A DNA stretch of 64,000 bases, from NCBI GenBank assembly GCA_020698575.1, contig CM036240.1:33060711-33124710 (forward strand), given 5' to 3'. Below, one piece after another: positions 57,756 to 64,000 of this stretch. The position numbers were made by a program, and so were the translations under genes. The notes below the pieces were generated by a model. That model made no database searches and was not told the origin of the DNA. It worked only from the letters and a program-made list of their open reading frames with translations. Positions within the stretch are counted from its first letter, which is position 1; the number at the start of each line of letters is the position of its first letter. Origin of the DNA: Bostrychus sinensis. Its lineage: Eukaryota > Chordata > Actinopteri > Gobiiformes > Eleotridae.

Positions 57756-58228
57756 TGTGACTTATGTCTTAAATATTAGAGTGTGATATTGTTTGCAGTG
57801 TTGCTGTCCTAACAGGAAGAGAGCCAGCCGGTGTGTGCAGACATGTGTGCAAAAAACAAGAAGTGAAACCTAGCTAGGTCATGAACTTTGGGGACATCTG
57901 TCTGGTGATCAGTCAAGACACATTGAGTTAAACAGGAACCCCTCCTTTACAGCACGCACTTCTGTACACTGCTGGGCCAGGTCCTGGACTATTGCCCATA
58001 TATGGGAATAAACTGAATATGTGGGTGGGGGTACAACCCTTGTATAAATGTTGTCTGTTAGGGAAAGGAGGTAGTTGAACTGCCCAACATAAAACCTGAT
58101 TAGACGTAGGCCGTAGGGACAGATTCAACCCAAGAGCTCTTGTATAGTTTTCTGCGAAATAAATACTCAAAGACAACTGATTGGAGTCAGATTTTTATTT
58201 TTAATAAATTTGCATAAACACGACGACA
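57756..58228 (+). repeat. Endogenous retrovirus 2, 3' LTR
   Basis: Direct repeat of 54398-54874, from TGTGACTTATG to ACACGACGACA. A polypurine tract is not visible just upstream because that part was replaced by the LINE fragment. Confidence 0.85.
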
Positions 58229-59260
58229 AAACTCATGTCATAGTGACAGTTAGTTTAAATTATTTATTGTATTTCTGCAGGATTAATGTTGCATTTGTTC
58301 AACTGAACTGTCCTACGTAAATAAAAGTACCTCTTCAATGCTGAGGCATTACAGAGTGAGACATAAACATGAGGTCACAAATACACCTACAATAAACTGT
58401 GGTATTTTACACTTTCCTCGTTGTTGCTTTATTCAAAATGAATACATTATTTTTTTTTTTTTCATTTTTGACCATCGAGCTTCCAGGAAGCATGCACTGA
58501 ACCAGGTGATTCTGAATTTTATTATATTGGACTGCCAACCCATCAGCATTGTTGAGAGTGAGGGATTCAAGGAACTGCCTCAGTTCCTTTAGCCATCTTA
58601 TGTTTTGCCAACCAGAAAGGTTTGTATAAATATGTCTAGAGAAGTAGTTGATATATTTAATTGAAATATACTGATTTTTCTTTTGGCTTAACTTGGTGTA
58701 ATTTTCACACTGTCAAAGAAATGGTGGCCAAAAAATATGAGGAGGAACGTGGAACAGTGAAAATGGAAGTACAGCAAGCTGTGGCAGTGGGTATAACAGC
58801 TGACATGTGGACATCTGTGAACATATAGGCTTACTTGGCTCTTACCTGTCACTACATCAATGAAAATATGCAGTTGTGTACATGTGTGTTGGGAGTGCAG
58901 TACTTTCCACAAAGTCACACTGCTGACAATTTGGCCCCAGTCAAAAGGGGCATGATGGATGATTAGGCCATAACTCATAAAGTTAAGTGTCTTGTGACCG
59001 ACGCAGCACCAAACATTATTTCAGATACATCAAGTCTCCAAATTTGGCATTCAATTTGCATTGCACACACTCTAAATTTATTAGTAAAGAAATCATGTGA
59101 TAAAATCCCTACACTTACACAAATCTAGGCAAATCGTGACATACTTCAGATCAAGCACCACAGCCATTCCAAGATCCCAGGATCCTTTAAAATTTTAAGA
59201 ACAAAAGCACACATACCCAAACCTCTTCCGGCTGTCCCTACAGTTTATATGCACAACAGC

Positions 59261-59577
59261 TTCATCAGTGCCTTGTGAGCATCAAAAAACATAATCGGCT
59301 GAATACCAAGACATTGGAAAAACTTTTTTTTTTTTTTTTTTAAATTTGTAAAAAAAAAAAAAAACTCCCTTCCTCAAAGACAAGTACATAAGCAACATCA
59401 CATTTACGACACTTTAACTTTGATTTTCACATGTTTACATTATTTATTGGCTGTATATTTTAAAGATAGAGATATTTTAAACTTAGATTAAGATATTAAA
59501 TAATACAAAATAAAATACAATAATTTAAATAATAACATTGTATACGTATATAAGGTCATTAAAGTAGTGAAGTCTCT
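59261..59577. other. AT-rich spacer
   Basis: Contains T- and A-runs at about 59324-59360 and AT-rich DNA. No feature identified. TAAR unit 3 homology begins at its right edge. Confidence 0.5.
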
Positions 59578-59789
59578 GAACTGTTCAAGAACCCATCAAC
59601 ACAAACATGATCCTGGCAGTCATATGCAGCTCTGCACATTAAAGCTCTGGGAGACGCATGCTGAAGGTATGTGCTTGGGCAAAGGATACTATATGCAGTA
59701 TAAAATAGCAAAAGAAATTTCAAAATATCACAGTATTACATACACAACTCTTATAGCAACAAGGCCTACCTGAGACATTGTTTTTAGAA

Positions 59790-60279
59790 AAAAATGCTCA
59801 GGCTTTAATGTAAAACAAGATAGAATTTCAGAAACTAACAAACACATTCAAGTTTTGTAATACAGTATTTGGATAAGTAATGTCTGGCATCAGAGCTGGA
59901 GTAAACTCTGACCACACAAAATGCAGAGTACTACAGATATTCAGCAGCAGCTGCTTTCCGAGGCCTTCACAGAATCAGACATGGATTTGTTTTTAAAATG
60001 GGTGCACTCTTTTTGGTTTAGGAACTTTATTTTTAAGTCCCAAAATAGAAAAAGCAAGATTTATTACTTAGTGAACTTCACTAAAGTTATTGGAGTGTGC
60101 TGAGTCATTGATTTGATCACTGCTATCCAAAGTTAAGTTGCGGAGTTGTTTTGGCTCATGATGCAAGTGGCTTGGGAGGTCCAGTGTCCATCTGGGAGCA
60201 GGCGGAGGTGGAGGGAGACGAGAGAAAAAGCGTCTGGATGAAGTCACTTCTTCCCCCCCACCCTTCTCCTTCCTCCAAC
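59790..60279 (+). promoter_or_regulatory. Conserved 5' flank/leader of TAAR copy 3
   Basis: Equivalent to the blocks before copies 1 and 2. It has CAGCAGCAGCTGC near 59942 with CAGCTG intact. In the leader, GAGATAAAG of the other copies is GAGAAAAAG, removing an in-frame stop, so a frame from an ATG at 60151 is open into the receptor. Confidence 0.45.
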
Positions 60280-61322
60280 ATGAGCAGTGAGCAGTGGTAC
60301 CAGTGCTACCCAGAACTGGGCAATCTGTCCTGCATCAAGCCGATCCCTGATCAGAGCATTTACATCTATGTGATCATGCTTTTCACCTTCACCATCTGCA
60401 CCGGCATCCTCAACCTTATGGTCATCATTGCTATCTCGCATTTCAGGCAAGTTGCAGGCGCTGACATCAGGTTTATTGTAATACATATACTCATTTTGTT
60501 TCTTTTCTCAGGCAGCTGCACTCCTCTACTAACTTCATCCTCCTCAATTTGGCCATCTCGGACTCCGTGATGTGCTGCGTGGCGATCCCAGTCCAAGGTT
60601 CTTTAGTGTACACTTGCTGGCGAGTTGGAGACATCATGTGCGCCCTGGCCATGGTCATTATCTTCACGGTGATTTCCGTTTCGCTGGGAGGCATGATCCT
60701 TATCTCAATAGACCGCTACATAGCCATCTGTGACCCCATGCACTACTCCACCCTGATGTGCAGGAGATCTGTTAGCATCGCCCTGATCGCCTGCTGGATC
60801 ATGTCTGTCTTGTGCGGCTTTGGGTATTACCATAACAATCTCATTATTACGGGACAGTATAAGAGGTGCGAAGGGGAATGCTATCCAGTGGTGACCCATA
60901 TTGCGGGTTACGTTGACCTGGCAGTGAACTTCTGTGTGCCCTTTGTGCTCATAATTATACTGTACTTGCGAGTTTTCTTTGTGGCAGTGTCGCAGGCCCG
61001 TGCCATGCGTTCTCAGGCTGCAGCCACCACACAGCAGCCGGCGGTGAACTCCAGGAAATCAGAGCTGAAAGCGGCGCGGAATCTGGGCTTTGTTGTGTTT
61101 CTCTTTCTCGTCTGCTACACACCGTACTACGTGGTGATCTATCTGGGAGGGAATATTAACTATCATTTAAAGGCCTTTCTGTATAATTTGATGTATCTGA
61201 ACTCGTGTTTTAACCCCTTACTCTATGCGCTCCTGTATCCCTGGTTTAGGAGATCTGTGAAGCAGATAGTGACGTTTAGGATTTTGCAAAGTGGTTCACG
61301 AGATGCAAATGTACTACGATGA
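60280..61322 (+). CDS. Trace amine-associated receptor (copy 3)
   Basis: A two-exon TAAR gene of 325 residues. Exon 1 is 60280-60446 (or 60450); exon 2 runs from 60512 (or 60516) to TGA 61320-61322. Seen features: sequon at N15; Ile106 at 3.32 in place of Asp; DRY 123-125; Asp191 at 5.42 in YVDLAVNFCVP; CYTP in TM6; and the TAAR TM7 signature. It is closest to copy 2 (same 65 bp intron, same QYKRCEGEC loop) with changes in TM2 (ISDSVMCC) and TM5. The stop of copies 1 and 2 (CTATGA) is CTACGATGA here, adding one Arg at the C-terminus. A longer N-terminus from 60151 is open, but the MSSEQ start conserved in all copies is preferred. Confidence 0.93.
60447..60511 (+). other. Intron of TAAR copy 3 (65 bp, probable GC-AG)
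   Basis: Donor CAG/GCAAGT, acceptor TTTCTTTTCTCAG, with CTGAC inside as a possible branch point. The alternative GT-AG reading (60451-60515) has the weak donor GTTGCA and encodes the same protein. Confidence 0.75.
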
Positions 61323-61536
61323 CTTCAAGTACAGTGTTAATATATGAAAAAGCATGTTACTGATAACCCATGTGCAATGAATTTGAAATAGCACTTTACA
61401 CATTTAATATGACATTTGTAAACACTGAGGCATAGGATTGAGAACCAAAAGGGCGCAAGTGACATTCTGGGTTTTCTGAGATTTACAAGACTTACAAATC
61501 AAATGAATGCTCTTGTTTTTACTGCCAAAACATCAC

Positions 61537-61542
61537 AATAAA
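61537..61542 (+). promoter_or_regulatory. Poly(A) signal AATAAA, TAAR copy 3
   Basis: AATAAA in CATCACAATAAAAAC, about 215 bases after the stop, at the same place as in copy 1. Confidence 0.6.
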
Positions 61543-61809
61543 AACAACTGGCTATCTCTTAACATAGGATTCAGACAGTGTGATAAATGGATATAAATGC
61601 TATACTGTCATATAGAAAAAGACCTAAAATGCTGGAGCCCCAAAAAGGCAAATTAACTCTTATTACAAAAAAAAAATAAATAAATAAAAATAAGTCAGTG
61701 GTTCTCAAGCTGTGGTACGAGTTCCAAAGGTGATACTCGGGAGTCTTTTGCAGTTTTAGTCTTGCTCTGATAAATAAATTCTCCTCTCATAAATTTGATG
61801 TGAAGACCA

Positions 61810-61990
61810 CTGCTTAGTCCTTGTTTAGGCCCAGTTTAGTCCTGGTTTAGTTCTAGATTTGTCCTGATTTAGTCCTGGTAATGTGCTGGCATAGACCTTG
61901 TTTAGTCCTGGCTTGGACCTGGATTAGTTCCAGTTTTAGTCCTGATTTAGTCCTAGCTTAGATTTGGTTTAGTCACAGTTTTACTCCATG
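61810..61990 (+). repeat. TTTAGTCCTGG-type minisatellite (short allele)
   Basis: Imperfect copies of the motif found at 10690-11110, with fewer units. The difference in length between units 1 and 3 shows array expansion or contraction after duplication. Confidence 0.75.
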
Positions 61991-63100
61991 CCATGTCCTT
62001 ATGTAGTAGTGCTCCTTTAGTTTATTAAAGATAATACTTGGAAAGACAAATATTTCCTGAGGTGGTGGTCTGTGATCTGTGTGTTTGAATGTTTAGCATT
62101 TATGAATTGAAATATGACAAAACGTCAGTACTGTGCTAGTTTTTCTTCTCTTGTAAATGTTACTTACAGCCTTTGGTTCTCAGCCCTCAGTATAAAAAAA
62201 TGATTTATGTGTATATCTACTGTAAATTGACATGGTTTATTTAACAATTGAAACATCTATACTTAATACAAAATGCATGGTTCTAATTGTAGCTCTTCAT
62301 TGTACACACTGCTAGTGTTGTTCTCTCTTGGTATTGAATGCAAATGGAATTTTCCAGAGGTAACAGATATTGCATTACACTTTTGAAATGAAAAGCTGTT
62401 TTTCACCAATAGAAAAGGCTCCCCCTGTGTATACACCGCCCATGTGGGGGTCAAAGATACCAAACCCAGTATTAGTGGATGGGAACAATTAGTCCACACA
62501 AAAGCACTTTTATCATCACATGGGATTTTTTAAATGTGGAAAATATAATTCATACTAATGAAAAAGAGAAAAGGTTATTAGTTTTATTAATAAATTTATT
62601 GATTAATAACATAAAACACTGTATGAAGTATTTTGTGAGTATTTCTATAACCTTATTCACAGCAATCCACTGTCCATGAATGTAAATGATATACAATATA
62701 GTATAAATAAAATTTATTTTGTCTCTAAATGTCTTGGATTGTTTATTTTACATATGCAAAAAAAATAAGATAAAATAAATTCATGTCTAAATAAATAAAT
62801 AAAAAAAAATTCCCACTGTCATTCCAAGTTAAAGGTACTGTAACCACATGCACTCATACTGGTTTGAAAACAGTACTGCAGCCTAAATCAAAACAATGGT
62901 CTCTTTTCAGATTGGACAATCAGCAATGCAGTTTTAAAACGAAAAGACAAAATGTAAACAAAAACTTGGCCACGATGTAAAACGTATTTTTAATTGTTAA
63001 TAAATCAACTGTATCATTGTTATGAATTTGTAAGATTTAACATGAATAAAACTATTCGCCTTTTAAACACCAGAGAGTAGAGAGTCTTGTTCACTTTTGT

Positions 63101-64000
63101 ATATCATCATCAGGGGGCAGTGTTCAAATTTGGGTGGGGGGCCTCGTGACCTTGTCATTTGAACATGCCTGCTTGGTTTATTCTGGAATAACATGGTGTG
63201 GACTGACATACCTCAAGAGACTCTGTATTAGCTACAGTAAAACAAGAGACTACTCCAGTTTACTGCCAGCTTTCTGAGCAGCATTAAATTCACTTCTCTG
63301 CTCCACTTTTAACACATTTTAACAATTTACCATATAACAACATGAATTTAACTACTGTTTAATCCAATCTTAACTATAAATGAAGTATTTTAATTCTCAA
63401 AGCGAGAGTTGTACTTCACCAAACCGGAAACAGCTGTTGCTAATATACGCTGGCTTTATTTTTCGAAAAAATCAGCACAAGTATGCATTTGATTAAATAT
63501 ACAATTTCTTCCTTTTATTTTTGTACTTTTGCTTGTTGTTTTTGCCCAAGTGAGGATTCTCTCTCATCCAATAAATTTGCAGCAGTGGGTAGCTCCACTT
63601 TTCCAAAGCAACTCAAAACAGACCCAAAAGTAGCACAGCTTGGTACACTTTCTGGGGCCTCTTTGGACTGCTTTGGAAAATGGAAACACTCAAACTGGCC
63701 AAACCAGCGCTGTACTGCCACAGTGAAAAAATGTGCCTTATGTTCCCACATTTCAAAGATTTTTTTAATCAAGATTAGGCCTTCTGGTCTCACATTCCAA
63801 CATTTTTTTTTTTTTTTTTTTTTTTGTAAATGGTGCATGCGTAACTCTAACCCTAAATCTTAACTGAATATAGGGCTATGGGAACATTGGGATTCATTTG
63901 AAAGAAAAAATAAATAGAAATGTGGGGACGTAGGGCCATGTGCACTTAAAACTAACAATTATTCTAACATTGCTGGCAGTGTAGGGGTTCAATTTCCCCA
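63101..64000. other. Unassigned DNA
   Basis: Beyond the end of the TAAR unit homology no gene or named repeat was found. A T-run is at about 63806-63825. Open frames at 63483-63863 on both strands do not resemble a known protein. Confidence 0.45.

Larger units (their letters stand above)
54240..59260 (+). pseudogene. hAT transposase B, split by retrovirus 2
   Basis: The start is at about 54247 (MDAERKIKFSAVWDHIG), close to that of hAT A. After the retrovirus (54398-58228) it continues with the last part of a BED finger (SMLRHYRVRHKHEV, 58337-58378), then RKHALNQVILNFIILDCQPI and SIVESEGFKELPQFL at about 58490-58590. Next come VQQAVAVGITADMWTSVN (58773-58826), LVTDAAPNI and AHTLNLLVKKSCDKI (to about 59110). 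Stops (for example at 58827) and frameshifts are present, and the C-terminal half is missing. It is a second dead member of the family of hAT A. Confidence 0.75.
59578..63100 (+). repeat. TAAR duplication unit, copy 3
   Basis: Homologous to units 1 and 2 from about GTTCAAGAACCCATCAACAC at 59583 to GAGAGTAGAGAGTCTTG near 63085. Its left end starts further inside the unit than in copies 1 and 2. It keeps the 3' flank that copy 2 lost and has neither the 1486 bp insertion of unit 1 nor the hAT of unit 2, so it is the least interrupted copy. Confidence 0.85.

Noticed and set aside
1..64000. CRISPR arrays, operons, bacterial-type promoters
   Set aside because: The sequence is vertebrate genomic DNA. 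Tandem repeats present are microsatellites and minisatellites without spacers.

Overview
The window is vertebrate genomic DNA, almost certainly from a teleost fish. The protein-coding content is three copies of a teleost-type trace amine-associated receptor (TAAR) gene. Nearly everything else is made of transposable elements typical of fish genomes: Rex3/RTE, I-type, L1-type and L2/CR1-type LINEs, tRNA- and 5S-derived SINEs, hAT, piggyBac and Tc1 DNA transposons, endogenous retroviruses and solo LTRs. There is no operon structure, no ribosome binding site and no CRISPR array.

The three TAAR genes lie on the + strand at 9172-10217, 28591-29630 and 60280-61322. Each has two exons split by a 65-71 bp intron between TM1 and TM2, and each encodes 324-325 residues with no disabling change seen. 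Each sits in a duplicated unit that shares 5' and 3' flanks (about 7889-13696, 26537-30526 and 59578-63100). All three lack the classical amine-binding Asp3.32 (Met, Val or Ile instead) but carry Asp5.42 in TM5. That is the signature of the teleost-expanded TAARs that recognise amines in a non-classical way. Copies 2 and 3 are closer to each other than to copy 1.

Region by region. 1-7.9 kb: Rex3-like 3' end, a tRNA-SINE, a broken I-type LINE with a solo LTR inside it, a piggyBac relic and hAT remnants. 7.9-13.7 kb: TAAR unit 1, with a 1.49 kb element inserted downstream of the gene. 14.2-22.7 kb: a dead L1-type LINE holding a nested L2/CR1-type LINE in the opposite orientation. 22.7-26.5 kb: unassigned DNA and a 5S-derived SINE. 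26.5-30.5 kb: TAAR unit 2, with a 736 bp hAT element in its 5' flank. 31.9-35.7 kb: a LINE whose N-terminal reading frame has a 2A-like motif, interrupted by a piggyBac element that itself holds a long fold-back structure. 37.85-38.26 kb: a second solo LTR. 38.4-48.9 kb: a hAT-like element containing a decayed endogenous retrovirus (- strand). 49.1-50.2 kb: a Tc1 end inside a LINE. 51.9-59.3 kb: two dead hAT transposase genes, the second containing another decayed retrovirus (+ strand, tRNA-Trp-type primer site). 59.6-63.1 kb: TAAR unit 3.

The picture is a chemosensory receptor array that grew by segmental duplication and was then stretched by repeated nested insertion. The duplicate flanks act as natural empty sites and so date several insertions to after the duplications. 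All identities are from reading the sequence and from knowledge of the families; no database search was run.
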